This document shows positions 7,279 through 17,388 of a stretch of 39,295 nt of DNA, piece after piece. Each line of letters starts with the position of its first letter. Within the stretch, counting starts at the first letter, position 1. The DNA is from an uncultured Deefgea sp. (GTDB lineage Bacteria > Pseudomonadota > Gammaproteobacteria > Burkholderiales > Chitinibacteraceae). The translations under genes were made by a program, and so were the position numbers. The notes below the pieces were generated by a model. The model was not told the DNA's origin. It made no database searches and was given only the letters and a program-made list of their open reading frames with translations. The stretch covers positions 1-39,295 of the forward strand of contig NZ_CAMTIA010000027.1 in assembly GCF_947072475.1 (NCBI RefSeq), in the 5' to 3' direction.

Positions 7279-8555
7279 GCTGCCATCTCCCACACCACGG
7301 CACCCGCACCATGACGCATCGCCAAATACAAGGCCAAATCCGCACGTAATTGCAATACGTCAACGGTGTCGCCCTGCTGATAAATTGTTCCGCCCATACT
7401 CAGCGTCAGTGCCTCGGGTAAATCACTAAAGTCCAATTGTGCGATCTGCTGTTGAATTTGCTCAATCAATGCATTGGCCAAGTCTGCCGAGCTGTTGGGC
7501 AAAATCAATTTAAAGACCAACTGCCCGCCAGCAATCAACTCCGTCCCCTCTGGTAGCGCGTCTTGCAAAACCCGCGTAATCCGCACACTGCAATCATTGC
7601 TTTTGGCCTCCCCCATCACTTCGCGCAAATAGGTCGATTGATCCACCCCAAGATGCAATACACATAAAGAGGGTTGATCAATAGCCTGCGCCAACAACGT
7701 CGGCCAACGCGCCTCCAAGTAACGCAAATTATGTAAGCCCGTTACCGCATCACGATAAGTGGCGCTTTCCAGCCAACGCACTTGCTCGTCTTGCTGGGCA
7801 TTTTTCAAGCGCAATAGATCGATTTCTATATCACTGGTGGTTTGCTGTAATTTGAACTCAACGTCTCGTAAGCGTCGTGGTCGTTGCGGTTTTTTGTGCT
7901 GCGCCGAATGCCGCATCGCCGCCTGATAAAAATCCACCGCAGCGGTATATTGCTGACACGCTTGGCTGGCTTGCGCCAATTTAATCAACAATAAGCCGCG
8001 TAAATCGCTCGATCCCGCATGCGACAACGCCGCGCTTGCTCGGTCAATGGCCGCAGGTAAATCTAACGGGGCATTGATGCGTAAATACAACGATAAAATC
8101 GACCAATGCAAAACCAAACTGTCGCTATCGGCCACCTGTCGCGCCGCTCGCTCCAATTGCGCTAAAGCGGCAGGCCATTGCTGCTGCAATTGATACAGCC
8201 GCGCCGACTGCACCAATAAAATCGCATCGTCTTGCAAAGCCGGAAATGCCAACGCTTGCGCTTGTAATGGATAGGCCACCGTTTCTTGGCCCATTGCCCA
8301 CAAGTCAGCCGCCAGACCCAGATAGGCCGAACAAGATTGCGCCGCACTGTCAGCCAGAGCGAGCGCATGCTGATGCAAGCTTAAAGCACGTTCAAATTGA
8401 CCACTGTCATGCACAATGTCAGCGATTGCCAGCCAATAAGCCGCTTCATTACTCTGCTCAGATTGAGCAAGGGCCAGACCATCAAGAAAGTGTTGCAAAG
8501 CCTGATGAGACTGTCCTTGCTGCAGCAGAGTACGGCCCAAAACCAAATAATCCAT
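7275..8555 (-). CDS. TPR protein with degenerate GGDEF domain
   Basis: 426-aa protein. Residues 1-220 are TPR-like repeats, 225-265 a coiled-coil linker, and 267-423 a GGDEF-fold domain. The fold entry motif is recognisable (DAVTGLHNLRYL at 269-280, compare DxLTGLxNRR). The active-site loop is GGQLV at 343-347 in place of GG(D/E)EF, so the metal- and GTP-binding acids are gone. No RxxD inhibitory site is seen at the usual place. It is predicted not to make c-di-GMP. It may bind GTP or a protein partner, with the TPR half sensing or docking. The ribosome-binding site is weak (GGATAGG). The terminator at 8625-8650 separates it from gltD. Confidence 0.78.
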   Translation of the reverse strand: MDYLVLGRTLLQQGQSHQALQHFLDGLALAQSEQSNEAAYWLAIADIVHDSGQFERALSLHQHALALADSAAQSCSAYLGLAADLWAMGQETVAYPLQAQALAFPALQDDAILLVQSARLYQLQQQWPAALAQLERAARQVADSDSLVLHWSILSLYLRINAPLDLPAAIDRASAALSHAGSSDLRGLLLIKLAQASQACQQYTAAVDFYQAAMRHSAQHKKPQRPRRLRDVEFKLQQTTSDIEIDLLRLKNAQQDEQVRWLESATYRDAVTGLHNLRYLEARWPTLLAQAIDQPSLCVLHLGVDQSTYLREVMGEAKSNDCSVRITRVLQDALPEGTELIAGGQLVFKLILPNSSADLANALIEQIQQQIAQLDFSDLPEALTLSMGGTIYQQGDTVDVLQLRADLALYLAMRHGAGAVVWEMAA

Positions 8556-8624
8556 TACCTATCCAAACCCCAAGCCATCATCCGCTCACTGTCAGCTCAA
8601 TCCAGATACAAGCTGACAACACAT

Positions 8625-8650
8625 AAAAAAAGCCCCGCAATGCGAGGCTT
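8625..8650 (-). terminator. Rho-independent terminator of the first gltBD operon
   Basis: On the minus strand, GCCTCGC-ATT-GCGGGGC forms a 7-bp stem (one wobble pair) followed directly by seven T residues, 18 nt after the gltD stop codon. This is a canonical intrinsic terminator and separates gltBD from the TPR pair. Confidence 0.85.
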
Positions 8651-8667
8651 GATTTATTTCAATTGCC

Positions 8668-10155
<1,488 letters not shown>

Positions 10156-10160
10156 CTAAA

Positions 10161-13100
10161 TTAGTCTTTTAGCAATGCGTCGAGCTTGGCCACTTTGGGT
10201 TTCACCAACCAGAAGTAATCGACGGCTTCATCAAAGTTCGCCAACAATTCAGCACCCTTGCTCGAACCAGTCAACGCCACGTGGGCGGTGATTTTGTCTT
10301 TCAAGAAGGCGCGAATAGCACCGTAGGCTTCACCATTGATCAAGTTGGTATCGATCAGTTCGTTGTTGTAGCGATAAGCAAATTTTTGCTTCGGATCGTA
10401 AACCAGCGCAAAACCACCGGTCATACCCGCGCCAAAGTTGTATCCGGTTTCACCGAGTACCACTACGCAGCCGCCAGTCATGTATTCACAACCGTGATCA
10501 CCAACGCCTTCAATCACCGCTGTCGCACCTGAGTTACGCACCGCGAAACGCTCGCCGGCCATACCCGCAGCAAACAACTCACCACCGGTTGCGCCATACA
10601 AACACGTGTTACCGGCAATGACTGCGTCGCTCGAAGCAAATTCGCTACCCACCGGTGGATAGATAATTACTTGGCCGCCGTTCATGCCTTTACCCACGTA
10701 GTCATTGGCGTCGCCAGCGAGTTCCAGCGTCAAACCTTTGGCATTCCACACCCCAAATGACTGACCAGCTGAACCGTGCAATTTCAAGTGCAAAGTGCCT
10801 TCTGGCAAGCCATCTGCGCCGTGTGCTTTGGCGATTTCACCTGACAAACGCGCACCGATTGAGCGATGGATATTGCGTACAGCGTATTCAAAGCGTTGTG
10901 GCGTTTTGGCTTTAATGCCAGCAAGTGCATCTTTGACCATTTCTTCGGCCAACTCACCCTTGTCAAAACTTGGGTTGCGCGCATCCACGCAGAAACGTGA
11001 TTCTGAATCTGGCGTTGTGCCTTGGCTAAGCAAACTGCCTAAGGCGAGTTTTTGTTGTCTTTCCGTCGCGCCTTCAATCAAACCGAGCATTTCAGTGCGG
11101 CCGATCATTTCTTCAAACGTGCGCACGCCCAGCGCCGCCATCAATTCACGCGTTTCTTGCGCGATGAAGGTAAAGTAATTCACCACCATCTCTGGCAAGC
11201 CGATAAAGAACTTGCTACGCAATTTGATTTCTTGCGTTGCCACGCCGGTAGCGCAATTGTTCAAGTGGCAAATACGCAAGTATTTGCAACCCAAAGCCAC
11301 CATCGGGCCAGTACCGAAGCCAAAGCTTTCCGCGCCCATGATCGCGGCTTTCACCACGTCTAGACCGGTTTTCAAACCACCGTCGGCTTGCACGCGAACC
11401 CGGCCACGCAAACCGTTAGCACGCAAGACTTGCTGCGCTTCGGTCAAGCCAAGTTCAAACGGCGAACCGGCGTATTTGACTGAAGCCAGCGGCGAAGCAG
11501 CGGTTCCACCGTCATACCCCGAGATGGTGATCAAATCGGCGTAGGCTTTAGCCACACCGGCTGCAATGGTACCGACGCCAGGTTCAGCGACTAATTTAAC
11601 GGAAACCAAGGCTTCTGGATTGACTTGTTTCAAGTCAAAAATCAGCTGCGCCAAGTCTTCAATCGAATAAATATCGTGATGCGGAGGCGGTGAAATCAAG
11701 CTAATGCCTGGCTTGCTGTGACGCAATTTAGCGATCAGCGGCGAGACTTTATCGCCCGGCAATTGGCCGCCTTCACCCGGCTTAGCGCCTTGTGCGACTT
11801 TAATTTGCAGTACTTCAGCATTCACCAAGTAGTGCGGCGTAACGCCGAAACGACCAGAAGCGACTTGCTTGATTTTCGACATTTTTGACGTGCCGTAGCG
11901 CGCTTCGTCTTCACCACCCTCACCTGAATTCGAGCGAGCACCAAGGCGATGCATGCCTTCTGCCAATGCTTCGTGCGCTTCTGGGCTTAAGGCGCCCAGC
12001 GACATACCGGCCGAGTCAAAACGCTTCACAATCGATGAAATGGGCTCAACTTCGTCGATCGAGATCGATTTGGCTGGGTCAATTTGCAATGCCATTAAGT
12101 CGCGCAACATGGCCACTGGGCGAGTATTCACCAGTGCGGCGTATTTGCTGTATTCCTTATAGTCACCGCCTTGCACCGCTTTTTGCAGCTGCATCACCAC
12201 ATCTGGGTTGTAAGCGTGATATTCCTCACCAAACACGTATTTAAGCAAACCACCTTGCGCCAATGGGCGCATTGGGTTGAAGGCTAATTTATTGAGTTTG
12301 ATTTGATCGGCTTCAAAATCAGCGAAGTTAGCGCCAGAAATCCGCGATACCGTACCGGTTAAGCACAGATCGACGACTTCTTCACCAATCCCTACGCCTT
12401 CAAACAATTGCGAACCGCGATACGACGCCACGGTTGAGATACCCATTTTCGACAAGATTTTCATCAAGCCTTTATTGATACCCTTACGGAAATTATTCGC
12501 CGCTTTTTCTAGCGTGCCCTCAACTTGGCCCATATCGACCAATTCTTTGATCGTTTGGTAAGCCAAGTAAGGCACTACTGCCGTTGCGCCATAGCCGATC
12601 AAACAGGCGAAATGATGCGGATCGCGCGTAGTGGCGGTTTCAACGATGATATTGGTTTTGCAACGCAAACCGGCGTTGATCAAGCCATGATGTACCGCAC
12701 CGACGGCGAATAAGGCCGGAATCGGCATACGGCCTTTGGCGATATTTTTGTCCGACAATACGATAATCACCGTGCCAGCGTTCACACTGGCGATGACATC
12801 GGCTTGCAGCTTTTCAATTGCTGCTTGCAAGCTCACGCCTTCAAACGTCAATGCAAAATGCGCAGTTTTAAAGTCTGGATCAGTTTGGCTGGTCAATACC
12901 GCGAACTTATCCGTCGACAACACTGGCGAAGTCACTTCCATGCGTTTGGCGTGGTCTGGGCCGTCTTCAAACAGATTGCGCTCAGGGCCAAAGCAGGTGT
13001 TCAGCGACATGACGATCGCTTCACGGATCGGGTCGATCGGTGGATTGGTGACTTGCGCAAACTGTTGGCGCAAATATTCATACGGCGAGCGTACTTTGGT

Positions 13101-14600
13101 CGACAACACCGCCATCGGCGTGTCGTCGCCCATCGAACCAATCGCTTCTTGACCGTCATTCGCCAAGATGCGCAAGATTTGATCGCGCTCTTCAAACGTC
13201 AACTGGAATTGTTTTTGGTACGTCAGCAAGGCGGCTTTGTCCATCTCTTCGAGAGGACTATTGTCAGCGGCCATTTCCAAATGCTGGGCGTGCTCTTTGA
13301 GCCAAGCGCGGTACGGTTGGGCGGTTTTGAGCTTGTTATCGATCACATCTGATTCAATAAACTCGCCCGATTTGAAATCAACCGCAACGATTTGACCAGG
13401 CTTCACGCGGCCTTTTTTCACCACTTCTTCTGGCTTATAGCCCCATACGCCGATTTCTGAGGCGATGGTGATATGGCGATCTTTGGTGATGACATAACGC
13501 GCTGGGCGCAAACCGTTACGGTCCAGCGCACAACCGGCGTAGTCGCCCGCCGCCCAAACGATACCAGCGGGGCCATCCCATGGCTCCATGTGCAGCGAGT
13601 TGTATTCGTAGAACGCGCGCAAGTCGCGATCATTGGTATCGACGTTTTGCCAAGCCGGTGGCACCATCAAACGGAAGGCACGGAACACATCTACGCCGCC
13701 AAGTACCAAGCTTTCCAACATATTATCCATACTCATCGAGTCTGAACCGTTGGTTTGCACGATAGGACGAATCGCATCCATATCCAGCAGATTGCTATCC
13801 ATGATCGCTTCGCGAGCACGCGCCCATGCGCGATTACCCGTTAGCGTATTGATTTCACCATTGTGCGCGAGGAAACGGAAAGGCTGCGCCAATTTCCATT
13901 GTGGCCACGTATTGGTCGAGAAACGTTGGTGATACACCGCCATGCTCGAAGCAAAACGCTCGTCTTTTAAATCGAGATAAAACACCGGCAGATTGTCTGG
14001 CGTTACCAAGCCCTTATATGACATCACATAAGGGTTGAGTGTTGGGACGTAGAAAGCCGCGTCAGCCGTATTGGCTTTTTCTGCCAAGCGCCGCGCTTGA
14101 TACAAACGTCGAGCAAAATCAAGCTCTGACAAGGTAACTGGCGAATTAACAAAGATTTGCTGAATGGTCGGCAAAGAGCGCATCGCCGCTGCGCCAAGCG
14201 CATCGAGATTGACCGGTACTTCGCGAATCCCCGCTACTTGCAAGCCTTGGCTTTCAAGCGCTGACACGAGATTGCTGATCGACTTGGCCGACTCAGTTTT
14301 ATCGAGCGCTGAAAAAACCAAGCCGGCAGTAAACTGCTCAGCTAAGACGTAGCCATTATCCGCAGCAACCGCGCGTAAAAAGCCCTTTGGCAAGCGAAAT
14401 AGCAAACCACAACCATCGCCTGATTTACCATCTGCCGCCACCGCACCGCGGTGAGTCAAACAGGCCAACGAATTGATCGCCGTTGAGACCAGCCAATGAC
14501 TCGGCTTATCATCCATTTGTGCAATCAAACCGAAGCCGCAGCTATCTTGCTCGAACTGCGGGCGGTACAACGTGCCCTTCAACCAGCTTTGTCTATCCAT
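10161..14600 (-). CDS. gltB: Glutamate synthase large subunit, E. coli-like type
   Basis: Alpha subunit of glutamate synthase, making two glutamates from glutamine and 2-oxoglutarate. Domain order is class II glutamine amidotransferase (from Cys21 in DSCGFGLIAQ, the expected mature N-terminus after propeptide removal), central domain, FMN-binding synthase domain, and C-terminal GXGXG beta-helix. The 3Fe-4S cysteines are 1105, 1111 and 1116 in CKYLRICHLNNC, almost the same positions as in E. coli GltB. Length is 1479 aa from the ATG at 14600. A TTG nine codons upstream is possible, and the only nearby Shine-Dalgarno candidate is weak (AAGGGTG). A CTAGGG/CCCTAG palindrome lies about 50 nt upstream. 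Confidence 0.95.
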   Translation of the reverse strand: MDRQSWLKGTLYRPQFEQDSCGFGLIAQMDDKPSHWLVSTAINSLACLTHRGAVAADGKSGDGCGLLFRLPKGFLRAVAADNGYVLAEQFTAGLVFSALDKTESAKSISNLVSALESQGLQVAGIREVPVNLDALGAAAMRSLPTIQQIFVNSPVTLSELDFARRLYQARRLAEKANTADAAFYVPTLNPYVMSYKGLVTPDNLPVFYLDLKDERFASSMAVYHQRFSTNTWPQWKLAQPFRFLAHNGEINTLTGNRAWARAREAIMDSNLLDMDAIRPIVQTNGSDSMSMDNMLESLVLGGVDVFRAFRLMVPPAWQNVDTNDRDLRAFYEYNSLHMEPWDGPAGIVWAAGDYAGCALDRNGLRPARYVITKDRHITIASEIGVWGYKPEEVVKKGRVKPGQIVAVDFKSGEFIESDVIDNKLKTAQPYRAWLKEHAQHLEMAADNSPLEEMDKAALLTYQKQFQLTFEERDQILRILANDGQEAIGSMGDDTPMAVLSTKVRSPYEYLRQQFAQVTNPPIDPIREAIVMSLNTCFGPERNLFEDGPDHAKRMEVTSPVLSTDKFAVLTSQTDPDFKTAHFALTFEGVSLQAAIEKLQADVIASVNAGTVIIVLSDKNIAKGRMPIPALFAVGAVHHGLINAGLRCKTNIIVETATTRDPHHFACLIGYGATAVVPYLAYQTIKELVDMGQVEGTLEKAANNFRKGINKGLMKILSKMGISTVASYRGSQLFEGVGIGEEVVDLCLTGTVSRISGANFADFEADQIKLNKLAFNPMRPLAQGGLLKYVFGEEYHAYNPDVVMQLQKAVQGGDYKEYSKYAALVNTRPVAMLRDLMALQIDPAKSISIDEVEPISSIVKRFDSAGMSLGALSPEAHEALAEGMHRLGARSNSGEGGEDEARYGTSKMSKIKQVASGRFGVTPHYLVNAEVLQIKVAQGAKPGEGGQLPGDKVSPLIAKLRHSKPGISLISPPPHHDIYSIEDLAQLIFDLKQVNPEALVSVKLVAEPGVGTIAAGVAKAYADLITISGYDGGTAASPLASVKYAGSPFELGLTEAQQVLRANGLRGRVRVQADGGLKTGLDVVKAAIMGAESFGFGTGPMVALGCKYLRICHLNNCATGVATQEIKLRSKFFIGLPEMVVNYFTFIAQETRELMAALGVRTFEEMIGRTEMLGLIEGATERQQKLALGSLLSQGTTPDSESRFCVDARNPSFDKGELAEEMVKDALAGIKAKTPQRFEYAVRNIHRSIGARLSGEIAKAHGADGLPEGTLHLKLHGSAGQSFGVWNAKGLTLELAGDANDYVGKGMNGGQVIIYPPVGSEFASSDAVIAGNTCLYGATGGELFAAGMAGERFAVRNSGATAVIEGVGDHGCEYMTGGCVVVLGETGYNFGAGMTGGFALVYDPKQKFAYRYNNELIDTNLINGEAYGAIRAFLKDKITAHVALTGSSKGAELLANFDEAVDYFWLVKPKVAKLDALLKD

Positions 14601-14648
14601 CACAGCGGCACCCTTACAAAAGCTCAAGAATCAGTCAAATACATGCTG

Positions 14649-14665
14649 CTAGGGATTGACCCTAG
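14649..14665 (-). promoter_or_regulatory. Palindrome and possible promoter upstream of gltB
   Basis: CTAGGG-ATTGA-CCCTAG is a perfect 6-bp-arm palindrome 49-65 nt before the gltB start. On the minus strand it overlaps TTGACT, a fair -35 hexamer; no convincing -10 at 17 nt spacing is seen (TGTATT lies at about 20 nt). An operator role is inference only. Confidence 0.3.
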
Positions 14666-14801
14666 TCAAGCAAAAAGGGCTTGATTCTAGCGATAAAGGG
14701 GGCTCAAAGCAACTCAAAGCCATAAATGAACGGCAATCAGGGGAAACCCCAAGAACGGGGTAGATTGGGAGGTAAAGATTGACGAAAATACTTAATAAAT
14801 C

Positions 14802-14850
14802 AGTCAGTTTGCGTAAAACATTCATTCAGAATACTTCACGCAAACCGACT
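14802..14850 (-). other. Long-arm hairpin after the 109-aa gene
   Basis: AGTCAGTTTGCGT (14802-14814) and ACGCAAACCGACT (14838-14850) pair over 12 of 13 positions around a 23-nt spacer. It begins 13 nt after the stop codon of the 109-aa gene and is followed by GATTTATT on the minus strand, so it may end that transcript. A regulatory dyad for gltB is an alternative. Confidence 0.4.
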
Positions 14851-14863
14851 CAATTTGCCGATT

Positions 14864-15193
14864 TTAGCGGCGTTTTGTTAGCTCACTGCGCTCAATCGCA
14901 ATGGCGATCAAATAATGCACAATATCGCGGTCATGACCGATTTTTTCGATGCATTCGGCGCGCAAACGATCGACTAAATATTGCTCAGGCGAATCAATCA
15001 CGCGAGCAAATCGATTGTATTTAAACTGTGAATTACCGACGATGTCTTCCAAAACGTCTAAACGCTCAGGTTGATTATTGCGTAAGCGATACATCTTGCT
15101 TTTGGCTAACACTTTACGCTCATGATTCGGCCGTAAAATTACATGCCAGTTACTAGGCTCGTTTTGAACGTCTTCGTTTTGAACTTCTTCCAT
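14864..15193 (-). CDS. Unrecognised 109-aa protein
   Basis: I do not recognise a family. The protein is hydrophilic and mixed-charge with no signal peptide or membrane helix. An acidic N-terminus (MEEVQNEDVQNEP) precedes a compact region with several Arg/Lys-rich stretches (RPNHERKVLAKSKMYRLR) and predicted helices toward a basic end (ELTKRR). The start at 15193 has GGATGAG at about five nt, and codon use resembles its neighbours, which supports a real gene. It is transcribed in the same direction as gltB and stops about 260 nt before it, with a hairpin between. It is divergent from the lipoprotein gene. Function unknown. Confidence 0.65.
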   Translation of the reverse strand: MEEVQNEDVQNEPSNWHVILRPNHERKVLAKSKMYRLRNNQPERLDVLEDIVGNSQFKYNRFARVIDSPEQYLVDRLRAECIEKIGHDRDIVHYLIAIAIERSELTKRR

Positions 15194-15545
15194 TTGGTCT
15201 CATCCCTACGTGATAGCCTGAATCGTTGAGGCTTTAAACGCCGTCAAAAACTCAAGCTGATAAATCTCGATGGCATCAAACCATCAACCCATCAAGATTA
15301 GAATGCATTGATTATACGGCCAATTGACGATACCGAAAGATTAATACCTCTTGCACCAGCAAATACCCCGCGGCCTCTGAGCGACGCTCCGACGCTCCAC
15401 CACATCGTGGAAAATCAGCCACACACAGCACAAAACATCGTCAATATAATCAAATTCTTATTTACTAAACACATAAATACGGCATTAAATAGACGCAAAC
15501 TTTATACATTAACCCTCTTCACGACGATCTAAAGCGAGCTAGCAC
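15194..15545. promoter_or_regulatory. Divergent intergenic region
   Basis: This 352-nt gap must hold the promoters of the 109-aa gene and of the lipoprotein gene. Visible structure: 10-bp arms ATCTCGATGG (15264-15273) and CCATCAAGAT (15289-15298) with one mismatch, overlapping three spaced CATCAA repeats, and a tandem GACGCTCC pair at about 15383-15398. The rest is AT-rich. I see no convincing -35/-10 pair and no riboswitch. Confidence 0.4.
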
Positions 15546-17210
15546 TTGTACCGTTCTCTATACGCCCCGATTTTATTAGGCTTGCTAACCGCTTGTGGCG
15601 GCGGTGAGTCACCAAACCCAGAGCAACCTGGTATTGGCGTCAACCCAATGCCCAGCTTAGCACCCGTACCGAGCGCCTCTCCAATACCGAGTGCTTCTCC
15701 AGCGCCTAGCTTGCCACCGGTAGCCACACTGCCAACCACACCCTGTAAGGATGCTAGTTGCCTTGAGGATGACCTTTTTACCAACCAGCAAGAAGATCTA
15801 TTGCTCAATGATTTCTCGTTTCGCAAACGCCTCATTCAAGACAATATGATTCCCTATCTGGATTTGGACGATCCGCGAGTCATTGATTATATTCGCGAGC
15901 CGACTACTTCTTATAACAATGCTTCTGCCAAAGGCAATGACCAAGCCAGTACCAAAAAAGACGATCTAGTTCGCTGGCACCGAGATATCCGGCATGCGTC
16001 TGGGATTGCTGATAATCCGTTCCGAGAATTTGATGGTGGTGCTATTTTCAAACACCCTCCGGTATTTGCAAGCCAAGCCCCCTTCAATACGGCCGACCAT
16101 GATGTTGGCGTCTATAAGCGGGAGTTTCTGGAAAATCGTTTAGATTTTTATAATTTCTTTCGTGCGCTGTATGGTGCTCAGCGCTCGTATATCTCCAACT
16201 ATAAACAAACGAACTCACAAGCTGGAGCATGGCTTGGCCGTCAAGTGGTACCCGAAGGGGGCAGTGGCCATTATCCAAGTTGGACAATCGCCAATGAAAA
16301 ATACGGCATTAAGAAAGTCACCTTTGATGCGGGCTACCATAGTCGCTCCAGTGCCAATATCCAAGTCGGGAATACCGGTGGTGACCAGAGTAATTTGAAC
16401 CACTTCAGCAGTAATGAGCGCTTATCTGCCATTTGGAATGAGGGCGAATGGGATAGTATGGCCGCCCTCGGGCATCGCAGTGTTTTCTTAGATGAATCCA
16501 GCAAGGACATTGGCTTTGGGGTGTACAACTGGTCCTTAGTTTGGACCGTGTGGGGCAGCAATCCGGAAAAAAATTGGGGCTGGAATAGCCTAACGGAGAA
16601 AACCTACCACACTAAATATCCTGCCGCGACAGCGCAACAAGGGGTTGAAATGTGGCACTCGCATGGATACTACCCATTCTTTGCAAGTTCATGGTCAAAC
16701 CAATCGATTAGTGCCAAATTATTGCCCGCCTATATCACGCCACTCGCATCAGGTGAGCAGGTCAAACTTAAAATTGAACTGTTTCACAGCCTAAAAGACG
16801 GCGATTTATCGGTCGGCAGCCCGATTCTTGGTGCCCCTGTACTCAGCCTTGAACTCTCTGACATTCAAGGCACAGGCGCTGATAAAGGTGGAGAATCGCC
16901 CGTTGGCGCCTCTGTTTCCGATGGCAAAGACTGGGTCGGCGCATTGCCAACTCATCCGCTTGGTGGTCGATGGCACTTCACAGCCCCGAAGGCCAACCAG
17001 CTACAATTTCGCATGCCACAAAAAATGTGGCAAACCATCACTGATGGCTTTAACAAGGCCGCACCCGAGCAAAAAAACTACTACACCGTACGCTATACAT
17101 TCACCACCAACGGTAATGGCTTAAAGATTAAGCAGCCGTTTTATATGAACCAAACCATTGCCGCGCAATTAATATTGCAAACCACTTATTTTGATATGAC
17201 CCGCGAATAA
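15546..17210 (+). CDS. Lipoprotein with possible CAP/SCP-like domain
   Basis: 554-aa predicted lipoprotein: a short hydrophobic signal ending in the lipobox LLTA-Cys17, then a Ser/Pro-rich repetitive spacer (about residues 34-64) and a large globular part. A stop codon lies two codons upstream and the first in-frame ATG is past the lipobox, so the start must be the TTG at 15546, with a weak ribosome-binding site. FYNFFRALYG (201-210), GHYPSW (241-246), SSANI (268-272) and IWNEGEW...ALGHRSVFLDESSKDIGFG (296-325) recall the layout of bacterial CAP (SCP/PR1) domains. A Trp-rich beta-type C-terminal half follows. The assignment is tentative. It is the only plus-strand gene between the two gltBD operons. 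Confidence 0.6.
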   Translation: MYRSLYAPILLGLLTACGGGESPNPEQPGIGVNPMPSLAPVPSASPIPSASPAPSLPPVATLPTTPCKDASCLEDDLFTNQQEDLLLNDFSFRKRLIQDNMIPYLDLDDPRVIDYIREPTTSYNNASAKGNDQASTKKDDLVRWHRDIRHASGIADNPFREFDGGAIFKHPPVFASQAPFNTADHDVGVYKREFLENRLDFYNFFRALYGAQRSYISNYKQTNSQAGAWLGRQVVPEGGSGHYPSWTIANEKYGIKKVTFDAGYHSRSSANIQVGNTGGDQSNLNHFSSNERLSAIWNEGEWDSMAALGHRSVFLDESSKDIGFGVYNWSLVWTVWGSNPEKNWGWNSLTEKTYHTKYPAATAQQGVEMWHSHGYYPFFASSWSNQSISAKLLPAYITPLASGEQVKLKIELFHSLKDGDLSVGSPILGAPVLSLELSDIQGTGADKGGESPVGASVSDGKDWVGALPTHPLGGRWHFTAPKANQLQFRMPQKMWQTITDGFNKAAPEQKNYYTVRYTFTTNGNGLKIKQPFYMNQTIAAQLILQTTYFDMTRE

Positions 17211-17233
17211 AACGACCAGCAGTGAATACCAGC

Positions 17234-17259
17234 CCAAAGCCAGCGATTACTGGCTTTGG
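17234..17259 (+). other. Hairpin after the lipoprotein gene
   Basis: Perfect 10-bp stem CCAAAGCCAG/CTGGCTTTGG with a 6-nt loop, 23 nt after the lipoprotein stop codon. No T tract follows, so it may protect the 3' end or assist the terminator at 17307-17334. Confidence 0.5.
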
Positions 17260-17306
17260 ACTAGTAAGGCTAAAAGTAAGTCAATCAACAGCATGTGTAT
17301 GAAAAC

Positions 17307-17334
17307 AAAAAAGCCAGCATACGCTGGCTTTTTT
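17307..17334. terminator. Bidirectional intrinsic terminator
   Basis: AAAAAAGCCAGC-ATAC-GCTGGCTTTTTT: a 7-bp GC-rich stem AGCCAGC/GCTGGCT flanked by A-run and T-run, so it can terminate on both strands. It serves the plus-strand lipoprotein gene and the minus-strand gltBD operon that converge here. Confidence 0.88.
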
Positions 17335-17348
17335 ATTAATGTATCTGC

Positions 17349-17377
17349 CTGTAGCCCTTAATTAAAAAGGGCTACAG
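17349..17377 (-). other. Hairpin just after gltD
   Basis: Perfect 11-bp stem CTGTAGCCCTT/AAGGGCTACAG with a 7-nt AT-rich loop, 11 nt after the gltD stop codon on the minus strand and upstream of the bidirectional terminator. It is likely a 3'-end stabilising stem or an auxiliary terminator. Confidence 0.5.
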
Positions 17378-17388
17378 ACCAATACCCA

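Noticed and set aside
7275-8555. Active diguanylate cyclase
   Set aside because: The loop is GGQLV rather than GG(D/E)EF, so catalytic acids are missing.
14628-14863. Riboswitch upstream of gltB
   Set aside because: The hairpins seen do not show a conserved aptamer pattern such as glutamine riboswitch cores; only simple dyads are supportable.
15308-15532. Plus-strand 74-codon frame upstream of the lipoprotein
   Set aside because: No ribosome-binding site, unusual composition with no domain, and it lies in an AT-rich promoter region; most likely a chance frame.
16828-17124. Alternative-frame 98-codon reading within the lipoprotein gene
   Set aside because: Same-strand shadow in another frame, no start signal, no domain.
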